The translations under genes and the position numbers were made by a program. Below the pieces are notes generated by a model. It searched no databases, was not told the origin of the DNA, and worked only from the letters and a program-made list of their open reading frames with translations. From positions 434,001 to 498,000 of the forward strand of contig JAALGZ010000003.1 of the NCBI GenBank assembly GCA_015227615.1: a stretch of DNA of 64,000 nt. The letters are read 5' to 3'. Positions within the stretch are counted from its first letter, which is position 1; each line of letters starts with the position of its first letter. Below, piece after piece: positions 11,808 to 23,312 of the stretch. The DNA comes from Labyrinthula sp. Ha. Taxonomy: Eukaryota > Sar > Bigyra > Labyrinthulida > Labyrinthulaceae.

Positions 11808-12731
11808 TTATACAAAATCTGGCTTTCGCTTTTCCAAAAAAGCCGCAAGGCCTTCTTTGGCTTCGGGGGATGCCCTTGTCTCTGCGAGGAAGGAAGCAGT
11901 TTTTTCTCTGGTGGAAGTTGAAATAAATGAATCTTGTTGGTTCAAAAGAAACAGAAGCTCTTTGCATCTTTTAACCGCTTGTGGTCCATTAGCAGTGATA
12001 AGTTTAATATACTCTTCGCACTTGGTTTCCAGATCTCCATCTACTGCGATATCATCTACTAAACCAATTCGATGCGCTTCACTTGAACCAAACACCTCAG
12101 CAGTAACAAACAGTTTTCGACAGTTCGCAAAACCTATTTTTTCCACAACAAATGGAGAGATAGTAGCTGGAATTAAACCAATCTTAGCTTCCGAAAAACA
12201 AAACTTCGCATTTTCTGCTGCAATTACAATGTCACAACTGGAGATTAAACCAAGAGCACCCCCGAAAGATGAACCTTGAACTAACCCTATTGTAGGAATA
12301 GAAAGAGAATCTATAATAAAAAAAGAAGACTAATATACAGAGAGAGCTAAACATTCCACTGAGTTTCATTGCGTCGCGTTTGTTGTCTTCCAGCGAGAGT
12401 GAACCAAGCTTTTTCATATAGTTTAAGTCAGCACCGGCGGAGAAGTTTTTACCATTGCTTCTTAGAACCACTGCCCGCAGAGATCTTTTATCAGCGTCAA
12501 TTTTATCAAGCTTTTCTTGAAGTTCGGTGATAAAATCCTCTGAAAATGCATTATGTTTCTCTCTGTTTGATAAACACAGAAAAAAAAATACGGGTTGTTT
12601 AACGTGAGAGCTGCGACTTTAGTCTCACTATATTCTAACAATACTTTATTCGATAAGCCTCGGTGAGAATTTATTTTATGAAAAAGCTTTCTTTTTGGAA
12701 AAAAAGTGTTTAGCACTGGCCTCACAAGCAT
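11808..12731 (-). CDS. Mitochondrial enoyl-CoA hydratase/isomerase family protein (methylglutaconyl-CoA hydratase-like)
   Basis: Three exons on the minus strand: 12731-12592, 12562-12339 and 12310-11808. The introns are 29 nt (12563-12591) and 28 nt (12311-12338), both GT-AG, and the splice gives 288 residues in frame. The first ATG (12731) starts a basic, hydroxylated, acid-poor leader (MLVRPVLNTFFPKRKLF) typical of mitochondrial import. Crotonase features follow in order: ALTLNNPEKHNAFS, the oxyanion loop SAGADLNYM, IPTIGLVQGSSFGGALGL with the second oxyanion glycine, then the C-terminal helices ending in FLEKRKPDFV. The family hydrates enoyl-CoA esters. The nearest named subgroup by eye is AUH/methylglutaconyl-CoA hydratase (leucine breakdown), but fatty-acid enoyl-CoA hydratase is equally possible. 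Joining across both introns restores conserved residues, which supports the model. Confidence 0.85.
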
Positions 12732-12865
12732 TTCTTTTTTAGAATACACTCCCAGGTTGAAAGAAGATTTGTTTTGTTTATATGACGTGGCAAACTTAAT
12801 TAATGGTCTTATAGTAGATATTTACGGTAAATACTAAACACTTAAAATTATTGCTACGCACAAAA

Positions 12866-13951
12866 CTAACACTTTGAGTAAACCAAAAGCTCAACCTGCT
12901 TCTTACCCTCTATACAGTTTTTCACAACATCAGACCACTTTCCTTGATCTACTACTCTAACATTTTCGTCATCGCAATAAATCCACTTCCTCCTGTGTGA
13001 ATGATACACATAACACGTATAGTGCTTTCCATAGTATACTATTATTCCACTTAGTCTATATGTAGTGTCCCTTCTTGCAGAAGCAGATTTCACGTCAAAG
13101 ATATTATTCAAGGACAACTCTTCAGATATGCTTTTGACAAACTTCTCAATTGAATGCTTGCTTTCAAACTCATGTCTCCAATTAAAACAAAGAGAGAAAA
13201 CTTCAGGATCTTCAAATAAATATAACATATTCCTTGCGGTTTTTCTTCGACACTTAAGGTGTTCATTCGGACATTCTAGTCGTGCTTTTTCATCAGCTGA
13301 AAAATATGGTTTTAACATCATTTCAAATCTTAGGCTTTTAGGATAAAACATTGTGTATGTCGGAAGATCTCGAGTGATAAGATCATTTGAAGGTATGAAT
13401 GTAAATTCTCTTGGTTCTTCTATTGTCGGTTCAGTGTTTGCAAAACACCTAGTGCAATATACTTCTTGGCATGTATTTAAGCTAAAAACATCTTGTACTA
13501 GTTTATGCGTTGCTTCGTTTGCATCAAGCTCTTTGAACACCTCTTCAAAGCACTCAATCGCACTGTGCATCTGGCCTTTCTCGAAAACATGAGCTAAGGT
13601 GTCTCTTAACTGTGTAGGAGGAATGGAAAAAGCATGTGTATATTGCATATTAGCAAATAGAGAAGTCAATGCACATATGAAGCATCCATTTTCCAAATTT
13701 TCTTTTACATTTTCGTTCTGGTTTTCTTTCGTAATTATCTCAGTTTGCTTGACTTTGCTGCAGCTGTGTCCAAGGGAAGAAAAAGAGGCTCTAAAAACAT
13801 CTAGGTGCCAGACCACTTGGATTACTGAATTTATGAAACAGTTATTTTCTCCTGTCTTGTTTATCAGACCTACTGTACTGAACTTGTTACTCATGTGTGT
13901 TTCGTTGTTCTTCAAGTTTTCAATGCAGTTCTTAAAGTTTACATGGGCCAT
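12866..13951 (-). CDS. Ubiquitin-specific protease (small, USP53/54- and plant UCH-related type)
   Basis: The frame extends to 14056 but opens with TTG. The first ATG is at 13951 and gives 361 residues. The Cys box is GLINKTGENNCFINSVIQVVW (Cys about residue 38), matching 'GL.N.G.N.CFlN..iQ.LWhl'. The His box is GIIVYYGKHYTCYVYH near the C terminus, followed by WIYCDDENVRVV. Paired CxxC sequences (YCTRC) suggest a zinc-binding fingers region. USPs cut ubiquitin from proteins. Here Cys, His and the following Asp are present, so activity is plausible even though the USP53/54 group is often inactive. The hydrophobic sequence just upstream of the chosen ATG could be an unrecognised 5' exon. The gene lies 134 nt downstream of the hydratase start on the same strand. 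Confidence 0.75.
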   Translation of the reverse strand: MAHVNFKNCIENLKNNETHMSNKFSTVGLINKTGENNCFINSVIQVVWHLDVFRASFSSLGHSCSKVKQTEIITKENQNENVKENLENGCFICALTSLFANMQYTHAFSIPPTQLRDTLAHVFEKGQMHSAIECFEEVFKELDANEATHKLVQDVFSLNTCQEVYCTRCFANTEPTIEEPREFTFIPSNDLITRDLPTYTMFYPKSLRFEMMLKPYFSADEKARLECPNEHLKCRRKTARNMLYLFEDPEVFSLCFNWRHEFESKHSIEKFVKSISEELSLNNIFDVKSASARRDTTYRLSGIIVYYGKHYTCYVYHSHRRKWIYCDDENVRVVDQGKWSDVVKNCIEGKKQVELLVYSKC

Positions 13952-16900
13952 ATGGCCAAGCCAGTTTGTGGAAATTACTAGAGAAAACTGCAAAAAGAGT
14001 TCAACGGTAAATGCCAGGCGTAGTAAAATCTTGAAATAAAAATCAAAGGGTTCCAATTATTATAAATAATAGATGGTTAAGAAAATATGTAAAAGACAAT
14101 GCACAAGTAGCTTAGTTAATTATGCTTTTCTAAGTTTGTTGCTAGTTTTCGTTCCTTTGTTTGAGAAGCTTAGTTTTCTTGTACTGCCACTTATCCTCTT
14201 AGTTCTAGTATTATAACAGTATTCTGTGGACACACCTTTTAGAAGAAGCTTTACCTGCTATGTAACAACATAAACTTCTCTGACATAATCCAATTGATGA
14301 AAGAATTTGGTGGTCATTTTATATGCATTTCATGGCAACAATAGTCTAGCAACGAATCTATTGCAAGAATGTTTTTTACGATATATAAATAAATAGTCCA
14401 TAGGTATTCGTTCTTAATCATGGCAACGCATATCAGAGCATTAAACATTCACAATACATAGATTTTTCTGAGGTCATGGTTATGAAACTTTCAGCCTAAC
14501 TTTGATTTAAATGAATTAAAACTAAACACAAAAATCAAATGTATTTCCTGTTTGTTCTGCCTGGAGCTAGTATTTCCCTTGAAACTGAAATATAGTAAAA
14601 TCAGAGAACATAGCTCAAGCAGCTTTTGAGATTAAGCTTCCAATGTTCTGTAATGAGTTTCTGTAACAGCTGTTACATTTTTCTCTTCGATTTCACTGTA
14701 CTGGAGCCAAATTCAAGCAAGAAAGAAGACGGACACTTTGCAGTGAATTTCAGCAGAAAAAACATTGTTTTAATAAGTATTCGTAACCAAAAGTCTGATG
14801 AGTTGGAACAAGTCCATTAAATCCGAAGCGAAACAAACTGCATTAATAATTGAACGATGAGAGAAATTGTTCAAAAACTCACTGGAATTCATATGAGCAC
14901 TTGCTGAAGGGGTTGAATCCGTTGGGGTCGGTAAAAAATAGCTTGCATCATATCGGAAAACATTTCATGGATTATATCTTTATTGGTGGGTTTTATCGTG
15001 CAGGTGGACAGGATAATTGCATTAATTATAGTTACACTTGAAAGATATTCTTAAGGAGATGACAAGCCACTAGAACTAATGATGGACAGAAAACATTTTC
15101 ACTAATTTCATTCCTCCGATTAGTTCTTGGCGCACTAAGAATTCTCGCAAGAAGTTTATTTATTAACCCATATCTTTCATATTATTTGCCGAAATTGTTT
15201 CTCAGTACTAGAATCTATGACCCCCAGTCCTGAATGGTAAAATGGGCAGCCGGGGTACCTTCCTCGCCTGGCTTGTAACTTAAGTCATTGGACAACACAT
15301 ATTTGTTATGCACTGCTTTTAAGTATTGTCGCAATTAGATTTTCTCGTCTGAAAAATGTTTTACCTATTGAGAGCTAGTTTATGAGCAGCTATTTGTGTG
15401 GAATCCACTAAGTGTTTATTATTCTAGCGATTATGCTAGATCGCAAGAGTACATGGTGGTCTGTACTATTCTGGCGCGCACTTAATAAAATTCTTTGCAT
15501 ATTAAGGAAGCACCTTAAATGTTTTTTTTAGGTTAATATGTCAAATGCTGCAATTTGAAACATTTATCAAAAAAATTCAGCAGGGGTTATGACTCCAGGC
15601 TAATTACCTACTGACTACAGAATCATCAAATACTCTGAGCAACTACTTTTGGCTTTTATCTAAGATGTAGTTTTATTCAAAATCTATTCATCAGGAGCTT
15701 TTTGTGGTGAAAGAACTGTTGGATAAATACAACTAGAAGACAACTTTTATGATAAACTCTTTATCATAAACCCAGCTTTCTAGTTTATGATTTAGTTTTC
15801 GCACGGGTTCTTGATTAACAATACTACTGAGACTATTTATTTAATTGGTTTTTATCTCTTCCATAAATTGATTACAACCGGGAAGAGAAAGTTTCTTGGC
15901 AGGAAATACTGTTGCACGAATTTTAAAGTTAATGTGTCAGTAAACTCAGACAAGACAGTCCGACTGTGAAAAAATGCTCATTAATCGAAGAACACCACCT
16001 CCAGGTTTATCATCCTAAACTTTTAGTCTAAATAATTTCCATCTACCGGAAGATCAAATCGTTTGTTTATCTTCTGAAAATAATTCACAGGCACTATATT
16101 TCATTGGAATGGTTCCTCCTCCTGGAAGCTCTTATTATAAGGATTTAAGAGTTCCATTAAACTTAAAAGGCACGCCGCATTCATTCTGCAGAGTCATGTG
16201 CATTATTAATAGCATTGTTGAAAAGTTTGTTTAGAGCCTTAGGTACTACAATAACTATCTCGTTTCTATCCTCCATAGGTGTTCTGGATTTCACAATCTA
16301 ATCGCTTGTTTAGTTCGCCACTGAGGGTTTAGCTGGTTTTCCCTACCTGACACAGCCAAAACTCAAAATCTACACAATTCTGGTATGAAATGTTACTCAT
16401 AATGAGTAAATTATGCCTAGATCAACGAAAATGTTTACATATTAACATTGAAATAATCTATCTTCTCGAAGATTCAAGGCATGTTAAAAATTGGTGCTAA
16501 CTTTATTGAGCTACCCTGATTTTGAGCAGGTTGTTCCTTCATAATAGATTGGTAATATATTCTGTAGTTTCATACCTTTCGCAGGCGTTTATAACTAATG
16601 ATCTAAACGAATGAGAGCTTTTCTCTATATGAAGAACGGGCTAGTTCAATTGCAACTATTAAGAACAACCTCTGTTGCTTTATTTTGTCTTGTTTGAAAT
16701 CATGGACTTTGTGTTTTTCTCCTTGCAACATTTATAGTTATATCCTACCGATGAACGTACTTTTTGATGGAAAGGAATTTCGATATATATCGCTTGGATA
16801 ATGTTACTAAGGTTCTCCTGGTCAAACTGTTTTTCGAACTGGATGGAGGAATGCAGATCTTTTGTATTTTTTCTACGGGGTAACATGTTAAGAACTTCTT

Positions 16901-17568
16901 AAAGTAATTTTATAAGTTGGGATAGCTTGGTACTGAGTGGTCATTCTAACCTACTCTTTTTTTTTCTATACTTGATTCAAAATATTTTTATCGTACAGTT
17001 ATGTCATTCGCCATATCTTCTCGAACTGCCCTTTCTTTCAATTTAGTTCTAAGTATTCTTCATGAATAGATATGAGGTTCAAACTAAAAGTCATAGCCGT
17101 AGAAAAAACTAAAGACATCCTCCTGGAACTTATCCAGTTAAAGAACATTTGCAGCTTCTTTCAATAGTATAACACTTTCCCTTTTAATGAGTTGATAAGT
17201 TGTCTCGGATTATGCTAAAGAGCTCACAACACTAGTATCTGCTATATCAAGGACTTATCTCACAAGAATTAACTTAAAATAATAGAAGTGAAGCTTTAAA
17301 AGTAACAATACTAAGACATGTAACATCATCAAACTCTTAGTAGCTCACAATTCCCTTTGTATTCTGGTGCCCAAAATATTAATTCTAGATCCTTTTCCTT
17401 TTTTTTTCATATCTTCTTGTTTCTCGAATCGAACATTTATCGTCTTTTCGGGAATCGGGATTTAAGTAGCAGTTTCACCTATTTTGCTAAATGTGAAAAA
17501 ACTTTGCAGTGAAAATATTGTTCCGTTAAAAAAGCCAAAAGGTTGAATGAGCAAAATCAAAATAACAT
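13952..17568. other. 3.6-kb desert, possible endonuclease/exonuclease/phosphatase-fold relic
   Basis: No intact gene. Two plus-strand open stretches, about 14626-14820 and 14850-15041, look protein-like. The first contains SSKKEDGHFAVNFSRKNIVL and the second LNPLGSVKNSLHH followed by FMDYIFIGGF. Their order recalls the 'DG.aif.r' and 'hwiDYIf' segments of CCR4/nocturnin-type phosphodiesterases, but the middle is absent and the match is weak. From 15.1 to 17.5 kb I see only AT-rich sequence with dense stops. Confidence 0.25.
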
Positions 17569-18876
17569 ATGGATCAAGAATTAGAGTTTTCCTTCAGTGC
17601 CAGTGGTTGGTTGTTTATTTATCAACTTGGTGTTGCTAAAGCTTTACAGCAGTCGAAGTTCTTCAAAACTAGTTGCGATCAAGGCAAGGTTCATTGTACG
17701 GGGAGTTCAGGAGGTTCTCTTGTGTCGGTTACTTTACTTACGGAAACAGAAGTTGATCTAATTAAAGATTACTACATTGGTTGTGTGGAAAAATGTCACA
17801 GAAATCCGAAGAGGAACATGTTTAGAATGAGAGAGTATGTGCGTGGTGCTTTTGACATTGGTAAGGAAGAGAGGTTAAGAAAAGGGGAAGACCCTACCTT
17901 GTTCAAGGATCTGTTGCTTCAGAAGAATAAACTTGGAGTTTCGGTCACTTCTTTACCGAACTTTGAAAATCATATTATAACAGAGTTTGCATCGGATGAT
18001 GAGCTCATTGAGGCTATTCTCGCTTCATGTACCATGACTCCTCTCGCAGGCTTTCCTTTCAGATTGAATAAACCAGGTTCAGAAAAGTTACATAACATGT
18101 TCGTTGTTGATGGAGGGCTTTCAAATATCCAACCATCTGTGTTTAAAGATGATGAAGCCAAAAAGACTGTAACCGTGTCTGCTTTTTCCCATTGGGAATG
18201 TGATATAAAACCTTCGCAGTACGTACCTCTGTGGTGGGGACTCTATCCTGCAACACTCGAGCAGATGCAGCAGCTCTATGATCTCGGTCTTTATGATGGG
18301 TTTAAGTGGCTAAATGAGAATAACTACATCGAGCAGATGCCTAGTATAAATCACCCAGGCCCCCTTGTAGATCAGGAAGAAAAGAGAGGGAGTACACTTA
18401 AGAGAACACTCTCTTTCATGAGTGCCCTTGGTGAAGATAAAGAAAGCTTAGATGGAATGGGAGTTGAAGAACTTGAGAGTAAGTTACTGGACAAGGTGAT
18501 TATGTTCTCTCAACGGTATGCCCTTAAATCGTTGACTGTGGTCGCACTTTACGCTGAATTATGTTATTTATCTGGATTTAGTTTTCTTCGGAGTCTCGTT
18601 GCTGCTTCGGAGGAAAAACGTAGACAATATATATCACCATCAAAACATATTGGCTCAATTAGAAGATGGATACCGAGCTCTCTTTTGGGAACCTCAGAGA
18701 ATGCCCTCAATGATTGTCACAACCATGCCCAAAAAATGATGTCTCTGAAACCTACAGAGGTTTGGAGAGCGGCTAATCTAGAAGAAAAGGAGGAAGAATC
18801 TTTTTGTCAAGAAGAAGAAAAAATTCTGCAAGAATCTAGGATGTATAGTACTCTAAAATGGATGTTTAAGCGATAG
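17569..18876 (+). CDS. Patatin-like / ATGL-like lipase
   Basis: Intact 435-residue ORF with ATG start and TAG stop. The patatin domain covers about residues 5-200. The opening FSFSASGWLFIYQLGVAKAL matches the ATGL/PNPLA2 'FsfaGCGflGvYhiGva' segment. The nucleophile elbow is GSSGGS (Ser47) and the catalytic Asp sits in VVDGGLSN (Asp181), so the Ser-Asp dyad is complete. The enzyme would hydrolyse acyl esters of triacylglycerol or membrane lipids. The glycine-rich oxyanion segment deviates (SGWLF where CGFLG is usual), which may alter or weaken activity. The C-terminal 230 residues are charged, with no clear domain and no transmembrane segment. A run of acidic residues lies near the end. It stands alone between two long gene-free stretches. 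Confidence 0.8.
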   Translation: MDQELEFSFSASGWLFIYQLGVAKALQQSKFFKTSCDQGKVHCTGSSGGSLVSVTLLTETEVDLIKDYYIGCVEKCHRNPKRNMFRMREYVRGAFDIGKEERLRKGEDPTLFKDLLLQKNKLGVSVTSLPNFENHIITEFASDDELIEAILASCTMTPLAGFPFRLNKPGSEKLHNMFVVDGGLSNIQPSVFKDDEAKKTVTVSAFSHWECDIKPSQYVPLWWGLYPATLEQMQQLYDLGLYDGFKWLNENNYIEQMPSINHPGPLVDQEEKRGSTLKRTLSFMSALGEDKESLDGMGVEELESKLLDKVIMFSQRYALKSLTVVALYAELCYLSGFSFLRSLVAASEEKRRQYISPSKHIGSIRRWIPSSLLGTSENALNDCHNHAQKMMSLKPTEVWRAANLEEKEEESFCQEEEKILQESRMYSTLKWMFKR

Positions 18877-21800
18877 AATATATGTAAATAGAATGATTAT
18901 GTCCTTAGTTACTGTATAAACGATATATTCTCTTGTGTTCTCTTTATTCTTAAGCTGCAAGAATTCCCTTTTCCATAAAACATTTTTCTTCGCTTCTTTT
19001 ACAAGGAGCTGAACCTCCATAAGTATTTTTGCAGAATCAAGGAAAGACTATGGAAATAAAAGGTTATTTAACCCTGTGCTGACCATTATTGCCTATTGCT
19101 AAATAAGAAACAAATCAGATCGCAAGTTACTAAAAGGTGGTATGAGTTCAGCTAATTAAACACATCTTCCATGTTTTTTCAAAGAGATTAGGGATATATC
19201 ATCGAAGATATCCTTTCCTACACTGTACTCAAACCCTTGACTAAATGCTTTAATCTTATAAGTAATATACTAACATTTACCTATTGTTGCGCTCCTACTA
19301 CCCACATTAATATTTTACTAGAATAATATTACACAGTGAAACACTTAGTAAGCTTACTAGTGAACGGCGAACTCTTTCAGTATATTAACAAAAAATTCTT
19401 TGGTCAGGGCATCTCCCAAATCCAATTCAGATTTAATAGGCTACAGCTGTGTAGGTATAGCTACTTTCTCAGATGTTACATTCATTTGGATTACACAAAA
19501 TTATCGTAAATGACTGGTACTCATTTCCCAAATTTACAAATTTTGTGTTGATTCATTGCCTGGAAGGATATTGGTGCCGTGTTTGATTTGCTGTTCCTTG
19601 AAATTCTTATTTATACAGCTTTGAACTAATTAATCTAGAGACACATCAGAAAACTTTAGTCTAAGTCCAAGGGGTAGCCCCTATTACATGCTAACTTACC
19701 TTTGCGGAAGAAAAATTTGTCTCTTGCAAAAAGAACATTCCCATATACTACCATATAATTCTTATAGCTTTGGTCAAACTATTTTAATCAAGTTTTTCGT
19801 GAACTTATGCTTCATTTTAGAACTTTTCAACCCGAGGGATATTGTTGGAAAAGATATTTTCTATATGTATTGGCTGTAGCTAACAGTTGCTAGTTATACA
19901 CCCTTAGTTTGGGTTCGTAGTTGCATTTTACGAGTTATTGTATTATCGAGTAAGTCTAACAGCTACTTAGGCACAAGAATTTTTAGCCCGACTAAACTGA
20001 AGGCACTTCGCTTGTTGCATAACGGAGCTCCTTATGATGAATCTAGTTTTAATGGCCTAAGAAAGTGTGATATAAAATAACAAAATTATAGATTAGTTAG
20101 TAATATGTAGTATGTCTTACTAATTCCAGGCCTTAAGTCCCTCAGGTTCACTAAATTATTACCCTTATATAATTAGGTTCTAAGCAGTTATGATCTTCTA
20201 TCTAAGAGAACAGGGTAATTACCTTTCTTTAATAGAAAATTGGCTAGCTACTGAACACATAATAACCTGCTTGCTTGCATTCTCAGAATGATTTGAGTAC
20301 CCTTATTAATCGTTAATTACTTCGTAACAAGACTATTAGTATCTACTTGATTGCAAAGTTCAGTAGTAGCTTCTCTTACATGATATTTAATACAAATCAG
20401 GTATTCTCTTTTAGCTATATAGTTACGTAGTCCAGAGTTCAACTGAGATATAAAGACATCCTTTCTTTCATGACAACATAAGGTTTCATATTTGCTCATT
20501 ACTGGCTGTGCAGAAAATTTATAGCTGCTATTACTCGGAGGCATTTCGTTCCTGTTTTTTTGTGAGTCCACAGGTTTACTGAAAATATACTCTCTGACCT
20601 AGATCTTTACTAAAAATGAACAAAAGTAACAGGTAATGAATCTAATATTAGATTCAGTATGTGCGATGAAAGACATAAACCACTAGAATAACTCCTGTTC
20701 CGAGCATCCAATTGATAACTAACATAGGTTAGGCATATGAGCTAGCCATACTTTCATGTGGTTGTCAACTGATTTTTATCAAATCTTAACATCAAATCTG
20801 ATTCCTTGGAGGCGTGAGAACTAATAATTACTGTAAGTTATTTAAAATATCTCCAAAAGTAAATAATGAAGATCCACATATCCAAGTTGAAGTTATTTAT
20901 CTTTTGCTCAATTGCTTTCTGCGACTACTAAATTCAAGAAACCTGATGACCTATCATAGTCGAAGGTGCATGTAATACTTAGTTAGGTTAATCATACTCT
21001 ATTCCATGCTGATCTAGCAATGAAGCTGCTAAATCTCTCAGCTTGCATGAATAGTGATCCAAATTCAGTTATATTTCCTTTTTATTTGGCGGTGAAGTTA
21101 ATATACTCGGCGTAAACTCTTATCATTATCACGGAGTTATTTCTTAAGCCGTACCATACTTCTAATATTTTTAATATTGAAACATATTTCAGAGAACCGA
21201 TTTAAGAACAACTTGAAATGTAGCAATGGTCTCTACTGGTCTCCTTCTTATTATACTTTTTTTATTATTTGCTTATTTATAGATTACCAACGTTGCTTCA
21301 CTCTAAGGTGCCTTTGCATCCGCTCTACTTAAATAATGACCTGGTCTTCGTAACATGTCGTAGTTTGTTGCCCCTACCTTCAATGATTACTAAGTAATGA
21401 TTTAAAATTAGGTAATAATTTTTAATGTATTTAAATAGTTCCTATTTAATCTGCTTAATCGAGAAGAGTTGAGGAAAAAGTACAAGTAGGATGACGAAAT
21501 GCTTCTCCAAATAGAAGATTTAGGAACAACTATGATTAATGAACTAAGCCTTAATCTACGCTCTATGCTCCTTGTTACTACTTGTCCCTTTGGTGGTTTT
21601 ATTTATTTTCAAGAATTAATTATAAAAATACACTGGTTTGATGTTTCAATAAGGATGAAAACAGTATAAAAAAAGGGGGGTCATAAGGAATCTGTTCACT
21701 TTATTGTTTAATCAGAAAGGATAAATAGTTGTAATTGTATGATATTACAAGGATTTATTTATGCTTTCCTCAACTAATAGTAGATTAACTTTGTATGAAT

Positions 21801-23312
21801 ATTCAAAGTTTTTGGCTTTTGTTCTATATTTGAGTTATACCGGCTCCAAATAACAAGTCAGTTAGTGGCGTCAGAATTTGCAACTACTTTTTGATAAACT
21901 GAAGAAATTCACCTTCACTAGAAATATGTTTTCTTGCTATATAGAAATACTTGTTACAGAAAATATAAAATAACAGGTTTAAGTATATTTTGTGCTATGA
22001 GGATTGCTCACCTTTTAGTTTTTCTCTTATATTTTGTCTTGTACATAGGTACAAAAAAATTGCTTTTTATTATATCTTAATTTTCCTAGGTTTTTGCAAT
22101 AACAAATATTCCATTTCAGCATATTATTAACATCCAAGCTATTTAGCCAAATCTACAAAGTGGTATGGTTTGGTTCACAAAGCTCTAAGCAATGTATTAA
22201 TCATTCTGATGCTGTCTTTTCATCTTGGTTTCTTCCAAAGCAAGCAAAACTATTTTCGCTATAAATTATTAATATTTAATACCCTAAAAATACTGTAGTC
22301 ATATCTTAAGTTAACTATTTAAATTTTTGACTGATTTTTTTGAAGCTATGTACTCGAAAGACATTTGACTATACTTTCATGTCATACTACAAAGTTCTTA
22401 TATAGCACGCTAAAGAATATTGTTTTCAAACACATCTTAGGGAGACCAAATATTCAATTATAAGCAAAATTAATTTGATAACAAGCAATTAAAAATTATT
22501 ATTCTAGTGGTTTCTTAGTCCAGGAAGTCTTACCAAAATTTCCGAGGTGTGGTCATTTCAGAGTAAAGACTGTCTTCTTAGCGAGAGAAGCTTGGGAATA
22601 GTACTATATCTTTTCTCTGTAAGTTCCTAACTCAAATTAAGTATTTAGCTCAAGTTTCACAGGAAAAATAAATAACATAAAATATCATAATCTCAAATGT
22701 GACTCTGGAAAAGTTTTCTACAGTATTAGAGAACGATAATGTGTAATATCGAGCCCTACAGTTATTTTTGCAGTTGTAGTTTCTTTTGAGTTAATTTCTT
22801 TATTATAATTTTCACGACAATTTATTGGCTTGATGCATATCTTTATATAGAAGTAGTTATTATCATGTGCTTACGGGTACTTCATCTTTGTCAGGTCGAT
22901 GAACACTTGATGTTTTCAAACGAACAACAGAACCCAACTATCTTATGAACAACATGAAATATCTCCAATGTTTTTAACAAATCAAATGAAATATTTCATT
23001 GTATTATATATTTAATGGGATAATATTTTATTCCATTGTATACTATGAACCTCCTCTAGGAAATCTCCTTTTGATATTTAAAACCAACAGCGTGAATAGC
23101 CTTCTAAATATAGCAGAATATTTTCCTACACTTCTAGCAACAAAGCTTTACGATATGGGAAAAACCATCCATAACAGCTTGGATTTGAACATTATTTCCT
23201 TAAGTAAATATACAAAGCGGACAATTCATTTTATAGAGAAATGTCTGTATAGACTTTGAAGTACTAATCAGTACCAGCCAACTCGAACACATACCACGTG
23301 CAACAATACAAT
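18877..23312. other. 4.4-kb desert without supported gene
   Basis: AT-rich with dense stops. The only notable frame is a minus-strand ATG frame at 20317-20571 (84 codons, charged, starting MDSQKNRNEMPPSN), which resembles no family I know and could be a small protein, a relic or chance. The last 300 bases contain an open plus-strand frame without ATG and presumably the promoter of the sulfotransferase gene. Confidence 0.45.

Noticed and set aside
13952-14056. Hydrophobic N-terminal extension of the ubiquitin protease as a membrane anchor
   Set aside because: It opens at TTG with no ATG, and a spliced upstream exon was not evident; probably untranslated sequence.
22999-23259. 86-codon plus-strand frame upstream of the sulfotransferase
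   Set aside because: Begins without ATG, has low-complexity AT-driven composition and no family resemblance.
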